From PCRC01 sp040384665 (GTDB taxonomy: Bacteria; Pseudomonadota; Gammaproteobacteria; Burkholderiales; Burkholderiaceae_C): a DNA stretch of 64,000 nt. Of this stretch, positions 1 to 8,984 are shown piece by piece (the first letter of the stretch is position 1; every line of letters starts with the position of its first letter). Below the pieces are notes generated by a model. It worked only from the letters and a program-made list of their open reading frames with translations. It was not told the origin of the DNA and ran no database searches. Made by a program: the position numbers and the translations under genes. Location: the NCBI GenBank assembly GCA_040384665.1, contig JAZKIY010000003.1, positions 14,529 to 78,528 on the forward strand. The letters run 5' to 3'.

Positions 1-992
1 GCGCCAACGCTGGTCTGCCCCAGGCTGAGGCCCTGGCTGTTCAGCATCTCGCGCAGTTGTGGCAAAGACTGTGTGATGCCTTCGCGGGTGGCGGCGTGGG
101 CTGCCGTAAACCCAATGTCGGCGACCTGGGACGACAGACGCAGTTCAATCTGGATCGGGCCGAGTTCAGCCGGGTTCATCCGCAGCTCGGCATGTTGCAG
201 CCCCCCTTTGACCAGAAACCGCACCTCGGACACCAGTTCCGTCTGGAACGCGGGCGACGACGGCTGGGTTTGCAAGGTGTTCCGGTAGATGGCAGTGGAC
301 TCCGTGGCGTGGTTGACCGCTTGGCGAAAACCGCTGGCCAGATCAATCGCGCCGGGCGTGGCGGGCTGGAACGGCTCGGTCAACGGGATGTCTTGGCCCT
401 TGGCTGCGGTGTCCAGCACGCTTGCCAAACCAGGTCTTGCCGATTTGTTGGTCGTTGGCTCGGGTGCTGCCATGAGGTTGGCCGCACCCGCTTCTGGTGC
501 AGGTCGCGGTGTGGCGGCAGCCATGGCGGTCATGGTTGTGGGCGCAGGCGTTTCCGTGCCAGGTGTGTGGCCCCGCACCAGAGCGAGCAGCGCATGGGTT
601 GGGGACTGGGCCTCGCGGTTCAACTCGATGGGCGTGGGGTTGGGGGTGACCGTGCTGTCGCTGGCCAGAGGCAGCGGTTGACCCTGAGCGGTGTCTCTGA
701 CTGTGGGGAGAGGCAGCGGTATGGCCTGCGGCAGTGCCAGCCCCAATCCCAGAAATTCCGGGGGGAGCACCGCTTCCTGTGTAGGTACTGAAAAACCTTC
801 CGACAAAGTGATGGCATTGCCCGTATCTGCTGGAACGGCGTCGTCTGGCACTGCCGACAGGGCTTGCATCAGGCCCTGAAACAGGTCTGCGGGTGCGTCG
901 TCTGTGCTTTGGGACGCACTGGCCGTGTCAGCCACCTTGCGTGTGCTGGCGGAGGTGGGTGTTGCCGGTGCCGTGATGGTGGGCGCACTCAT
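1..992 (-). CDS. fliK: Flagellar hook-length control protein FliK (C-terminus cut by window edge)
   Basis: FliK is the secreted molecular ruler that stops hook growth and switches the export gate (FlhB) from hook to filament substrates. About 330 codons are visible from the ATG at 992; the end lies left of the window. The first ~220 residues are a low-complexity Ala/Pro/Thr-rich stretch typical of the FliK ruler part. The last ~90 visible residues resemble the conserved FliK C-terminal domain, including LRMNPAELGPIQIELRL. The start overlaps the fliJ stop by four bases (ATGA), so it is translationally coupled as the distal visible gene of the fliF-K operon. Confidence 0.9.
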   Translation of the reverse strand, partial: MSAPTITAPATPTSASTRKVADTASASQSTDDAPADLFQGLMQALSAVPDDAVPADTGNAITLSEGFSVPTQEAVLPPEFLGLGLALPQAIPLPLPTVRDTAQGQPLPLASDSTVTPNPTPIELNREAQSPTHALLALVRGHTPGTETPAPTTMTAMAAATPRPAPEAGAANLMAAPEPTTNKSARPGLASVLDTAAKGQDIPLTEPFQPATPGAIDLASGFRQAVNHATESTAIYRNTLQTQPSSPAFQTELVSEVRFLVKGGLQHAELRMNPAELGPIQIELRLSSQVADIGFTAAHAATREGITQSLPQLREMLNSQGLSLGQTSVG

Positions 993-1441
993 TTTGTCTT
1001 GCCCTCTGGCTGGATCTGGATGGCGCGCGATGCCCAGGCGTCAGATTCTTTCTGGTCCCGGCGTACCTGCAGCACTTGCTGGGCCGTTTTCTGCCGTGTG
1101 TGCAACGATTGCAGTGCCAGCAGCCGCTTTTGACGCTCGACCAACTGGGCCTGGGCCTGGGCGCTGAGCTGTTCGCGCTCGTGGCAGGCCTGCTGCTGCG
1201 CACCGATGGCATGGCCAATGGCACTGGTGAATTGTTGGCGGCTTTCCAGTGTGGCAATGGTGAAGGGCTGCGAGCCAGTGCCTGGCGCACGGTTCAGGAA
1301 TTCGGTTTTGAAGGTTTGCAGCCGGGCCAGCGTCTGTTGGGACTCCTGTGCCAGGCGTTTCACCGCATTTGCCTGGGCTATTTCGCCGTCGCGGTCGGCC
1401 TCGGCGCGGTCGATCAGTTTGATCAGCGTTTGCGGTTTCAT
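989..1441 (-). CDS. fliJ: Flagellar export chaperone FliJ
   Basis: FliJ is the small coiled-coil stalk of the flagellar export ATPase; it sits in the FliI hexamer and couples it to FlhA. The 150-residue product is almost entirely polar helix, rich in Gln, Ala, Lys and Arg with heptad-like spacing. It has no membrane segment, which fits the family's usual length of about 150. It overlaps fliI and fliK by four bases each (ATGA junctions). Identity rests on size, composition and position between fliI and fliK rather than on a sharp motif. Confidence 0.88.
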   Translation of the reverse strand: MKPQTLIKLIDRAEADRDGEIAQANAVKRLAQESQQTLARLQTFKTEFLNRAPGTGSQPFTIATLESRQQFTSAIGHAIGAQQQACHEREQLSAQAQAQLVERQKRLLALQSLHTRQKTAQQVLQVRRDQKESDAWASRAIQIQPEGKTK

Positions 1442-2862
1442 GGGTTCACGGGTTCCAGCAGTTGCTCAAGTTGTTCCAGACTTTGCGCCAGCGGAACGCC
1501 TTCCAGCATGCCCTGCTGGAGAAAGCGGGCGACCTGGGGGTACAGGTGGATTGCCAGGTCGGTGGCAGGGTCGCTGCCGGGGGTGTACGCGCCCACCGCG
1601 ATCAGGTCGCGCTGCCGCTGGTAGCGGGCATAGACCGATTTCAGGGTCAATGCCAGCTTCTGGTGCCGCTCGGTGGTGACGTTGTGCATCACCCGTGAAA
1701 TGGATTTTTCGATGTCGATGGCAGGGAAGTGGCCTTCGTCGGCGAGGTCCCGCGACAGCACGAAATGCCCGTCCAGAATGGCCCGTGCGTTGTCGGCCAC
1801 CGGATCCTGCTGGTCGTCCCCTTCTGCGAGCACCGTGTAAAAAGCCGTGATGGAGCCACAGCCATTCAAACCATTGCCAGTTTGTTCCACCAACTGGGGC
1901 AAACGGGCAAATACCGACGGTGGGTAACCGCGTGTGGCGGGTGGCTCCCCGAGAGCGAGCGCAATTTCGCGGTGTGCCATCGCGTACCGTGTGAGCGAAT
2001 CCATCAGCAGCAGGACGTGCTGGCCCTTGTCGCGGAAATGGCTGGCCAGGGCGGTGGCGTAGGTGGCGCCCTGCATGCGCATCAGTGGCGGCAGGTCGGC
2101 GGGGGCGGCCACCACGATGGCACGGCTGCGGCCCTCGGGCCCCAGGATGTCTTCGACGAACTCCTTCACCTCTCGGCCCCGTTCGCCAATCAGACCAACG
2201 ATGATCACATCGGCTTGCGTGTGGCGCGCCATCATTCCCAGGAGCACGCTCTTGCCAACGCCCGAGCCTGCAAACAGGCCCAGCCGCTGGCCACGGCCCA
2301 CCGTCAGAATAGAGTTGATTGCGCGGACCCCCACGTCCAGCGGTTGTCGAACCGGGTCACGGTCCATCGCGTTCAGTGGTTCGCGCACGATGGGCTGCAT
2401 GCGGGTCTGGTACAGCGGTGGGCCACCGTCCAGCGGCAGGCCTGCCGGGTCCACCACGCGGCCAAGCAGGCCTTCGCCCATCGGCAGACGCCGTGTGTGC
2501 GATTCCTTGCGTGGGCGATCGGGCAGGTCACTGCCGTAGTGCAGCCGTTCCAGCGGGTAGTGAACCGGCTCGACGCAGGCGCCCGGGGACAGGCCATTCA
2601 GGTCGCCGGTGGGCATCAGAAACAGGTGTTCTCTGGAGAATCCGACCACCTCGGCTTCGGAGGTGTGTTCGCCATCGCGCACCACACAGACACTGCCCAG
2701 TGGCAGGCGCAGGCCGCTGGCCTCCATCACCAGGCCTGACACGCGCACCAGGCGGCCACTGGCCGTCAGCGGTGGTGGGGTGGCAATCAGGCTGCGGTGC
2801 GCCTGCAGGTGGGCCGACATGGCGGCTGCCACTGGACCGGGTCGGTGGGTGGCGACTGTCAA
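1438..2862 (-). CDS. fliI: Flagellum-specific ATP synthase FliI
   Basis: FliI is the F1-beta-like ATPase of the flagellar type III export apparatus. The Walker A motif GSGVGKS is at residues 199-205, and GLIGERGREVKEF follows as in FliI/YscN proteins. The Walker B region (LLLMDSLTRYA) and the ATRGYPPSVFARLPQLVEQ segment are intact. The 474-residue length fits the family. The start chosen is a TTG at 2862 that overlaps the fliH stop (TTGA) and has a GAGGAA ribosome-binding site. An internal ATG at 2820 is possible but lacks a clear ribosome-binding site. Confidence 0.95.
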   Translation of the reverse strand: MTVATHRPGPVAAAMSAHLQAHRSLIATPPPLTASGRLVRVSGLVMEASGLRLPLGSVCVVRDGEHTSEAEVVGFSREHLFLMPTGDLNGLSPGACVEPVHYPLERLHYGSDLPDRPRKESHTRRLPMGEGLLGRVVDPAGLPLDGGPPLYQTRMQPIVREPLNAMDRDPVRQPLDVGVRAINSILTVGRGQRLGLFAGSGVGKSVLLGMMARHTQADVIIVGLIGERGREVKEFVEDILGPEGRSRAIVVAAPADLPPLMRMQGATYATALASHFRDKGQHVLLLMDSLTRYAMAHREIALALGEPPATRGYPPSVFARLPQLVEQTGNGLNGCGSITAFYTVLAEGDDQQDPVADNARAILDGHFVLSRDLADEGHFPAIDIEKSISRVMHNVTTERHQKLALTLKSVYARYQRQRDLIAVGAYTPGSDPATDLAIHLYPQVARFLQQGMLEGVPLAQSLEQLEQLLEPVNP

Positions 2863-3521
2863 GGCAAAGGTTCCTCGTCACGTCCGAGGTTGGCCATGAC
2901 CGCCTGCCAGCGTGCTTCGAAGCTGGCATCGACCACGCCAGAATCCGCTTCCAGACGGAGGCCGCCGGGGCGAACACTGGCGTCTTCCACCAGGTGACAC
3001 CGGGCGCCACCTGGCCGTTTGTTCAGGTGTGCTCCCAGCATCGTTGCATCGTCCGGATGGACCCGCAGCTCGATGTGGGAAACGCCTTCACCAAGCGCCC
3101 GAAGGGCTTCGGTTGCCACCGGGATCAGGCCTTCTTTGGACAGCACCAACTCACGCCGCAGGACTTGCCGTGCAATGTCGATGGAGAGCGATACCAGGTC
3201 GCTGGCCACCTGCGACTCCAGCCCGACCATTTGGTCCTGAAAGCGCGTCAGCACCTCGTGCAGGCGGGTTGCCACATCGGACGCGTCGTCGGACTCGCGC
3301 TGGCGCAGCACTTTGGCGCCTTCGGCAAACCCCTGCTGCTGGCCAGCACGCAGCCCGGCTTCGTAGCCGCGCTGGCGCCCGAGCGCAAAGGCCGCGCGTG
3401 CGGTGGGGTTGTCGTGGTCCCGGGTGCCGAGCAACTGGATGCGCCCCGGTGCGGCTGGCGCCAGTTCCTGCAGCCACGACATGTCGGGCTTGACCCCAAT
3501 GGCTTCAGACGAAGCTTTCAT
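2859..3521 (-). CDS. fliH: Flagellar assembly protein FliH
   Basis: FliH regulates the FliI ATPase and tethers it to the C-ring. The region around residues 50-75 (FALGRQRGYEAGLRAGQQQG) shows the Gly-repeat helix characteristic of FliH. The C-terminal half (DIARQVLRRELVL, then HPDDATML and LEADSGVVDASFEARW) matches the FliH/YscL C-domain, which resembles the F1-ATPase delta subunit. The ATG at 3521 is preferred because GGGAGG lies 8 bases upstream; a GTG two codons earlier is possible. The gene overlaps the 3' end of fliG by 17 bases. Confidence 0.92.
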   Translation of the reverse strand: MKASSEAIGVKPDMSWLQELAPAAPGRIQLLGTRDHDNPTARAAFALGRQRGYEAGLRAGQQQGFAEGAKVLRQRESDDASDVATRLHEVLTRFQDQMVGLESQVASDLVSLSIDIARQVLRRELVLSKEGLIPVATEALRALGEGVSHIELRVHPDDATMLGAHLNKRPGGARCHLVEDASVRPGGLRLEADSGVVDASFEARWQAVMANLGRDEEPLP

Positions 3522-4515
3522 CGCCACTGCCTCCCAGAACGATTTGACCTTCTTCGCTCAACCGACGCACCAGCTTCAGGATTTCCTTTTGCTGGGCTTC
3601 AACCTCGGACAGCCGGACCGGGCCACGGCTCTCCAGGTCTTCCTTGACGGTTTCGGCGGCCCGTGCGCTCATGTTGCTGAAAATCTTCTGGCGCATCTCG
3701 GGCTCTGCGCCTTTCAGGGCCACCACGAGCGATTCGCCTGGCACTTCGCGCAGCATCAGCTGGATGGCCTTGTTGTCGAGCTTCAGCAGGTCGTCGAAGG
3801 TGAACATCTGGTCTTCGATCTTCTGTGCCAGATCGCTATCCAGGTCTCGGATGGATTCCAGCACCGCGCCCTCGGCACTGGCGCCCAGAAAGTTCAGCAT
3901 TTCTGCGGCTGTTTTTGGACCGCCGAGTGCGGCCTTGCGAACCCGTTCGCCACCGGCCAGCACTTTGGAGAGCACGTCGTTGAGTTCCTTCATGGCGTTC
4001 GGCTGCATCCCGTCGAGGGTGGCAATCCGCAGCACCACGTCGTTGCGCACGCGGTCGGTGAAGCAGGTCAACACACCGGAGGCATGGTCCCGATCAAGGT
4101 GAACCAGGATGGACGCGATGATTTGCGGGTGCTCGTTGCGGATCAGCTCGGCCACCGCGGTGGCGTCCATCCATTTGAGGCTTTCGATGCCGCTGACATC
4201 CCGGCCTTGCACGATGCGGTCGATCAGCAGGCCAGCCTTGTCGTCGCCGAGGGCCAGTTTCAGCACATTGCTGACATAGGCATTGCTGTCGTCCACCAGC
4301 GACCGTTGCGACTGGACTGTGCCCATGAAGCGGGCCAGTACTTCGTCAAATTGCTGGTCGGCCACCGTGGTGAGCCGGGCCATTCGCTCGCCCAAGCGTT
4401 GTACTTCCTTGGGCGTCAGGTGTTTGAAGACCTCGGCGGCACACTCCTCCCCCAGTGCCATCAACAGGATGGCGCTCGAATGCAACCCTTCTTCTTCTGT
4501 CACTGCGCTTGCCAT
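3505..4515 (-). CDS. fliG: Flagellar motor switch protein FliG
   Basis: FliG is the rotor protein that links the MS ring (FliF) to FliM and interacts with the MotA stator to generate torque. The 336-residue length is typical. The N-terminal domain (SAILLMALGEECAAEVFKHL) is the FliF-binding part. The middle domain contains the EHPQ motif (RNEHPQIIASIL). The C-terminal torque helix carries the charged pattern DDLLKLDNKAIQLMLREV. The ATG has an AAGGAAG ribosome-binding site. It follows fliF by 14 bases. Confidence 0.97.
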   Translation of the reverse strand: MASAVTEEEGLHSSAILLMALGEECAAEVFKHLTPKEVQRLGERMARLTTVADQQFDEVLARFMGTVQSQRSLVDDSNAYVSNVLKLALGDDKAGLLIDRIVQGRDVSGIESLKWMDATAVAELIRNEHPQIIASILVHLDRDHASGVLTCFTDRVRNDVVLRIATLDGMQPNAMKELNDVLSKVLAGGERVRKAALGGPKTAAEMLNFLGASAEGAVLESIRDLDSDLAQKIEDQMFTFDDLLKLDNKAIQLMLREVPGESLVVALKGAEPEMRQKIFSNMSARAAETVKEDLESRGPVRLSEVEAQQKEILKLVRRLSEEGQIVLGGSGDESFV

Positions 4516-4529
4516 GGCACTTCCTTGTT

Positions 4530-6227
4530 TCAGGTGGGTTGGTTGACCCAGTTGCGGACCACGTTGGCCACCGTCCCTGGGTTTTGTTTGGCCAGTTGGC
4601 GAATGTCTTCCAGTTGCGCTTGCTGCAGAGACGGTTGGCTTCCCAGCAAGGCGACCGGTGGGCTCGCCTGCGGGGAGGGTAGGCTGAGCGGGTCCTGCAC
4701 CGTGGTTTCCAGGGTATGCAGCGGTGATGGATTTCGACCGAGCTTGAGCGCGGGGCGTACCAGACCAAGAATGATGATCAGCGCCAACAGGGGCAACGCA
4801 ATCCAGCCACCCAGGTTGCGCGCCAGGTCCAGGATTTCAGGGCGCTGCCACATCGGCAGCTCGGCCGCTGGGGGGGGGGGCGCTGCGACCGAGAAGGGGG
4901 CATTGGCCACACTGAGGCTGTCGCCGCGTTCCTTGTTGTAGCCAATGGCTTCTCGCACCAGGCCGGTGATCTGTTCGATCTGTGCGGCGGTCAGGGCGGT
5001 GGTGGTGGCCTTGCCATCGCTGGCGGTGACAGTCGCGTGGTTGAGCACCACCGCGGCGCTCAGTCGCTTGACAACGCCCGTCGCGCTGCGGACGACCCGA
5101 ACGGTCTTGTCTACTTCGTAGTTGGTGACGGCATCGCGTTTCACCCCGCCAGCCGCCAACGCGGTGCCACCAGCGGTGAGTGCCGGGGCTGGGCCATTGA
5201 CCGGGGAAGCCGCCGTGGCAGGTGGCTGGTTGGACAGCACCCCGGCCACACCTGTGGCGTTCGCATTGGCCTGTGCTGCGCCGCCAGCGCCCCCGGGTGC
5301 CTCGGACAGCTGTTGGCTGCGGATCGCGGCCGGTGCGCTGCCCTGGTTGGGGGTGTAGATCTCGGCGGTCGACTCGGACTGGGTGAAGTCAATGTCTGCT
5401 GCGATCTGGGTCTTGACGTTGCCCACGCCCACAATCGGCTCGACGATGGCCAGCACCCGGGCGGCCAGGCCTTGCTCCAGCTGGCGCACATGCAGCAACT
5501 GTGCGCTGTCCAGTCCGTTTGGTGCAGCGCCCGCGTTTTGTGACAGCAAATTGCCGTGCTGGTCCACCACGCTGACCGTGTCCGGGTTGAGTTCGGGCAC
5601 GCTGGAGGCCACCAGGTGGACGATGCCTGCAATCTGCCCGCGTTCCAATGTTCTGCCGCCATGTAATGTGAGCAGCACCGATGCCGACGGTTTTTGCTGT
5701 TCACGGAGGAAGGCCGTTTGCTGGGGCAGGGCGAGGTGGATGCGAGCCGACTGCACCGCCGACAGCGCCATGATGGAACGGGCCAGTTCACCTTCCAGCC
5801 CGCGCTGGAAGTTCAACCGCTCCTGAAACTGTGTGACGCCAAAGCGCTGGGTTTCCATCAACTCAAAGCCCACCGCACCACCTTTGGGCAACCCTTGGGA
5901 GGCCAGCTTCAGCCGGGCCTCGTGCACCTGCGAGGCCGGCACCATCACAGCGCCGCCACCTTCGCTGAAGCGGTGCTGTACGTTGAGCTGGCTCAAGGCC
6001 GCGATCACCGCGCCGCCGTCCTTGTCACTGAGGTTGGCAAACAGCACGCGCCATTCGGGCTGCTGGCTGCGGAGCATGGCGGTGGCAGCCACCGCTGCCA
6101 GCAGCACCACCGCCAGTCCCGCCATCAGTTTGGCGCGTCCAGGCAGGTTGCCCAGGGAACCCACAAGGCCTGTGGGTGGCTGCGGTCCGCGTGCCGGATT
6201 GGCAACTGAGGGAAGTGTGGTGTCCAT
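4530..6227 (-). CDS. fliF: Flagellar MS-ring protein FliF
   Basis: FliF forms the MS ring, the membrane base of the flagellar basal body and housing for the export gate. A first membrane segment lies near residues 30-50 (LMAGLAVVLLAAVAAT), followed by the ring-building motifs that include RIHLALPQQTAFLREQQ and PSASVLLTL. A second membrane segment (GWIALPLLALIIILGLV) and a FliG-binding tail are at the C-terminus. The ATG at 6227 (565 residues) is chosen. An in-frame GTG at 6269 would add 14 residues and cannot be excluded. A run of 11 Gs on the plus strand lies within the gene just before the second membrane segment. Confidence 0.95.
   Translation of the reverse strand: MDTTLPSVANPARGPQPPTGLVGSLGNLPGRAKLMAGLAVVLLAAVAATAMLRSQQPEWRVLFANLSDKDGGAVIAALSQLNVQHRFSEGGGAVMVPASQVHEARLKLASQGLPKGGAVGFELMETQRFGVTQFQERLNFQRGLEGELARSIMALSAVQSARIHLALPQQTAFLREQQKPSASVLLTLHGGRTLERGQIAGIVHLVASSVPELNPDTVSVVDQHGNLLSQNAGAAPNGLDSAQLLHVRQLEQGLAARVLAIVEPIVGVGNVKTQIAADIDFTQSESTAEIYTPNQGSAPAAIRSQQLSEAPGGAGGAAQANANATGVAGVLSNQPPATAASPVNGPAPALTAGGTALAAGGVKRDAVTNYEVDKTVRVVRSATGVVKRLSAAVVLNHATVTASDGKATTTALTAAQIEQITGLVREAIGYNKERGDSLSVANAPFSVAAPPPPAAELPMWQRPEILDLARNLGGWIALPLLALIIILGLVRPALKLGRNPSPLHTLETTVQDPLSLPSPQASPPVALLGSQPSLQQAQLEDIRQLAKQNPGTVANVVRNWVNQPT
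4870..4880. repeat. 11-base homopolymer (G on plus, C on coding strand) inside fliF
   Basis: Eleven consecutive Gs (Cs in the coding strand) encode the Pro run in AAPPPPAAEL at about residue 450 of FliF. The reading frame is intact as given. Gain or loss of one base would truncate FliF before its second membrane helix and the FliG-binding tail. Confidence 0.9.
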
Positions 6228-6370
6228 GGGCGGCGGTGAAAGGGGTGACGGGCCATTGTCTGCCTGCACCCGTGTTTCCCGAAGCCGGATATGCGGGGGT
6301 TTGGCCGTGCTATTCCAACGAGAGCGCTGCGCTGTGACTTCTATACTGGCCAGACACCACAGGCACTCCC
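6228..6370. promoter_or_regulatory. Divergent fliF / fliE promoter region
   Basis: This 143-base gap separates the divergent fliF and fliE operons and should hold both promoters. On the plus strand a TATACT (6342-6347) could serve as a -10 element for fliE, but no good -35 is seen 16-18 bases upstream. No sigma-28 or sigma-54 pattern was found. Confidence 0.35.
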
Positions 6371-6691
6371 ATGGACATCAAAACCTCATCTCCGATGGTC
6401 GCCACGCGGCTGATTGATGCGGCGGGCAACCGCTTGTCGGCGCCCCGTGCGCCAACCAAGTCGGTGGAATCGTCGTTCGCCGGGGCCATGGACCAGGCTT
6501 TGCGCTCGGTCAGCAGCCAGCAAAACGACGCCAGCCGCATGGCCAGTCAATTTCAGGCCGACCCCGCCAGCCAGAGCCTGGAGCAAACCATGGTGTCCAT
6601 GCAAAAGGCGCAGATCGGTTTTCAGTCGACGCTCCACGTCCGCAACCGGCTGGTGTCTGCTTACAGCGACATCATGAACATGCAGGTGTGA
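6371..6691 (+). CDS. fliE: Flagellar hook-basal body complex protein FliE
   Basis: FliE is the small periplasmic adaptor between the MS ring/export gate and the proximal rod. The 106-residue product has the family signature at its C-terminus (QTMVSMQKAQIGFQSTLHVR, then NRLVSAYSDIMNMQV) and no signal peptide, as expected for a type III-exported protein. It diverges from fliF and stands alone on the plus strand, with fliT convergent 17 bases downstream. Confidence 0.96.
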   Translation: MDIKTSSPMVATRLIDAAGNRLSAPRAPTKSVESSFAGAMDQALRSVSSQQNDASRMASQFQADPASQSLEQTMVSMQKAQIGFQSTLHVRNRLVSAYSDIMNMQV

Positions 6692-6708
6692 GCGCTTGCC
6701 GCGCCGGT

Positions 6709-7035
6709 TCAGTGCAACAGGTTGCTGACAGGGGCGCTAGACAGGTACACCGGGTCAAACCGCAGGGGTGGCTCCTGGCAGATGCGGCAAATCTCGAGGT
6801 CGTTTTCCATGATGGTCTGCAAGATGCGGGTGCGTTGTCGCTGTTGTGACTCTGTCAGTGCCACGCCCTCTCCCATGCCCCGCAAACGGACGATCACCAC
6901 CGCGCAGGCCGCTTCCAGGCGTGTCACGTTGTCCCACTGGCCTGCATGCGCAGCCAGCAGCATCTCTTCGCTGGCAAATTCCAGCGCGGCGTAGTGGTTG
7001 AGCAGCAATGCTGCCGAGGGTGTTTTTTCGCTCAT
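6709..7035 (-). CDS. fliT: Flagellar protein FliT (FliD chaperone)
   Basis: FliT is the cytoplasmic export chaperone for the cap protein FliD and, in enterobacteria, a modulator of FlhDC. The 108-residue helical product is recognised mainly by size and its place after fliD and fliS. The start is the ATG at 7035. It contains an ICRICQEPP segment with two cysteines, which is not a usual FliT feature. It lies 10 bases downstream of fliS. Confidence 0.7.
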   Translation of the reverse strand: MSEKTPSAALLLNHYAALEFASEEMLLAAHAGQWDNVTRLEAACAVVIVRLRGMGEGVALTESQQRQRTRILQTIMENDLEICRICQEPPLRFDPVYLSSAPVSNLLH

Positions 7036-7045
7036 GGTGTTGGGC

Positions 7046-7465
7046 TCAGGCTTGCAGGCGGGTCGGTGGCGCACCTGCTGGTGCAATTGCAATCCAGGCG
7101 TCGCGGAGTTCAGCCAGCAGCTGGCCGGCTTCTTCCAGAGGGGCTTCCGTGTTGCGCACATTGGCTTCCAGCAGCCGGCCAACGATGTGGTCGTACAAGG
7201 CGTGCAGATTGGCCGCGAGGCCGTTGTCGGCATCTGACTGCAACGACGCCTTGAGGCCTTCGTCCACGATCCGCATGGCCTTGCTGATGGACATCAGCTT
7301 GGTGGGGGTGTCTGCGCTGGCGATGGCGTGCCGTGCCTGCATGACAGCGGCAATGGCGCCGTCAAACAGCAGCGTCACCAGACCGTGGGGGTCGGCCTGG
7401 GACACGGCGGTGAGCGTGTCCACACGGCGGTACTGGTCGATGGGGGTGATGACGGTGGCAAACAT
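7046..7465 (-). CDS. fliS: Flagellar secretion chaperone FliS
   Basis: FliS binds the C-terminus of flagellin in the cytoplasm and prevents premature polymerisation before export. The product (139 residues from the ATG at 7465) starts with the family-typical pattern YRRVDTLTAVSQADPHGLVT, followed by LLFDGAIAAVMQARHAI. It ends with a helical region containing LAANLHALYDHIVGRLLEAN. An upstream in-frame ATG at 7483 is less likely. It is followed closely by fliT. Confidence 0.93.
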   Translation of the reverse strand: MFATVITPIDQYRRVDTLTAVSQADPHGLVTLLFDGAIAAVMQARHAIASADTPTKLMSISKAMRIVDEGLKASLQSDADNGLAANLHALYDHIVGRLLEANVRNTEAPLEEAGQLLAELRDAWIAIAPAGAPPTRLQA

Positions 7466-7496
7466 GGCGTTGTCTTGTCTCAAGTGTTCCCAGTAT

Positions 7497-7523
7497 TTAT
7501 CGACGGCAATCGCATTCGATGTA
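7497..7523 (-). promoter_or_regulatory. Possible sigma-28 promoter for fliS-fliT
   Basis: Read on the minus strand, TACATCGA-N11-GTCGATAA has the 19-base offset of the sigma-28 consensus (TAAAGTTT-N11-GCCGATAA). The -10 differs at one base and the -35 is weak. It lies about 30 bases before the fliS ATG, in the short gap after fliD. Confidence 0.4.
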
Positions 7524-7531
7524 GGGCTGGC

Positions 7532-8959
7532 TTAACTGCTGCTGAGCTGGTCGAGCGAACTCAGGCTGCCCTTGAGGCGTGACATCTCGGTGTCGAGCCG
7601 CTGGTACTGGGCGCGCAGGCGCGCCTCGGTGCGTGCAATGCGGTCTTCTTCAACCGTCTGACGTTTGTCGTTCGCCGTCTGGCGGCGTTGCAGGCCTTCG
7701 GTCCGGCTGGCCAGAGAGCCCGTGTCCCCGGTCAGGGCCTGGGCCCAGTCTTTCAGGCGCAGGCCAAAGCCATGCGCCTGGCTGTCGGTGGTGCTTTTGG
7801 GGCTGGCAAACAGGGCGGCCAGTTGCGCCGGCGATTCCAGCAGCGTGGCAAACCGGTCTTCTTTGATCAAAAGTGAGCCGTCGCGCTGGACTTCAATGCC
7901 CGCCGCAGACAGCGAGTTGGCGCCAGACAAACCACTGACACCGCCGCGCAGGATCTCGCGCATGGCGTTGGTGACGCCCACGGCGGTCGAGTCCGCCTGC
8001 AGGGTGCCCCGTGTCTTGCCCGACGGGTCGGCCTGGGTCTGGCTGCGTGCGAGCTTGTTCAGGTCGTTGTAGGCTTTGACGAAATCGTTGATGTTTTTGC
8101 GAACCGCGACCGGGTCGGCCGTGATGGTCACGCTGACGGGCGCGGTGGTCACCTTTTTCAGTGACAGGCTGATGCCTTCCAGCACCTCGGCAGGGGAGTT
8201 GGTGGCGCTGGTCAGGTCAATGCCGTCCAGCTTGTAAAGCGCGTTTTGCGCGGTCTGGGTCTGTGCCATGTTGCGGCCATTGCCCACTGTGCCGCCCGGC
8301 GTCCAGGCCAAGGCAGACAAACCAGCCGCATCCGAGTTGTTGGTGTCGCTGTCGGTGACGCTGATGTCGAAGGCGCTTTCTGCGCCGTCTTGCCCACGCA
8401 AGACCAATTTCGAAACGCCGCCGCTCGACACAATGCTGGCAGAAAGGCCGCTGTCGGCGGCGTTGATCGCGTCGCGGACACCCGCGAGGGTTTGTGCGCC
8501 GGTGCCAATGACAACCGACGTGGGTGAGCTGCCCGGCTTCGGCGTGAACACGCCGGAGACGATGCTGCCCTGTTGTATGTGCAGGGTCCCTGTGCCTACC
8601 ACCGCGGTGGATGCGGCAAAGCTGCCGCTGACCAGGGTCTGCGATTGGGCCAACTGCTGTACTTCCAGGCTGTGCCGGCCAGCCACGGCCTTGGCCGAAC
8701 CGGTGGCGGTCACACTGGCCGAGTCGCTGCTGTCAACCCGAACCGGGTTCCAGTTGGCCTTGTCAGCGAGCCGGGTGGCCACGTCGCCCAGCGCCGCAAT
8801 CTGCCCTTTGAGGGCGCCGAAAGCGGACAGCTGGGTCTGAACCGTGGCCGATTGTTGCTGCAGCAACGTGAGGGGGCGCCGCTCCAGCGTCATCAACGAC
8901 GTGATGATGGTGCTGACGTCGAGGCCGCTGCCGACCCCGGTGCTGGTGATGGTGGCCAT
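7532..8959 (-). CDS. fliD: Flagellar filament cap protein FliD
   Basis: FliD forms the cap that folds flagellin at the filament tip. The start MATITSTGVGSGLDVSTII is typical of FliD, with the following LERRPLTLLQQQSATVQTQL. The C-terminus has the conserved helical part that pairs with the N-terminus (LRAQYQRLDTEMSRLKG). The length of 475 residues fits. GAGGAG precedes the ATG. The gap to fliC is only 25 bases with no promoter seen in it, so it may be read from the fliC promoter. Confidence 0.95.
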   Translation of the reverse strand: MATITSTGVGSGLDVSTIITSLMTLERRPLTLLQQQSATVQTQLSAFGALKGQIAALGDVATRLADKANWNPVRVDSSDSASVTATGSAKAVAGRHSLEVQQLAQSQTLVSGSFAASTAVVGTGTLHIQQGSIVSGVFTPKPGSSPTSVVIGTGAQTLAGVRDAINAADSGLSASIVSSGGVSKLVLRGQDGAESAFDISVTDSDTNNSDAAGLSALAWTPGGTVGNGRNMAQTQTAQNALYKLDGIDLTSATNSPAEVLEGISLSLKKVTTAPVSVTITADPVAVRKNINDFVKAYNDLNKLARSQTQADPSGKTRGTLQADSTAVGVTNAMREILRGGVSGLSGANSLSAAGIEVQRDGSLLIKEDRFATLLESPAQLAALFASPKSTTDSQAHGFGLRLKDWAQALTGDTGSLASRTEGLQRRQTANDKRQTVEEDRIARTEARLRAQYQRLDTEMSRLKGSLSSLDQLSSS

Positions 8960-8984
8960 CGCGGCGACTCCTCAGTTCAAACGC

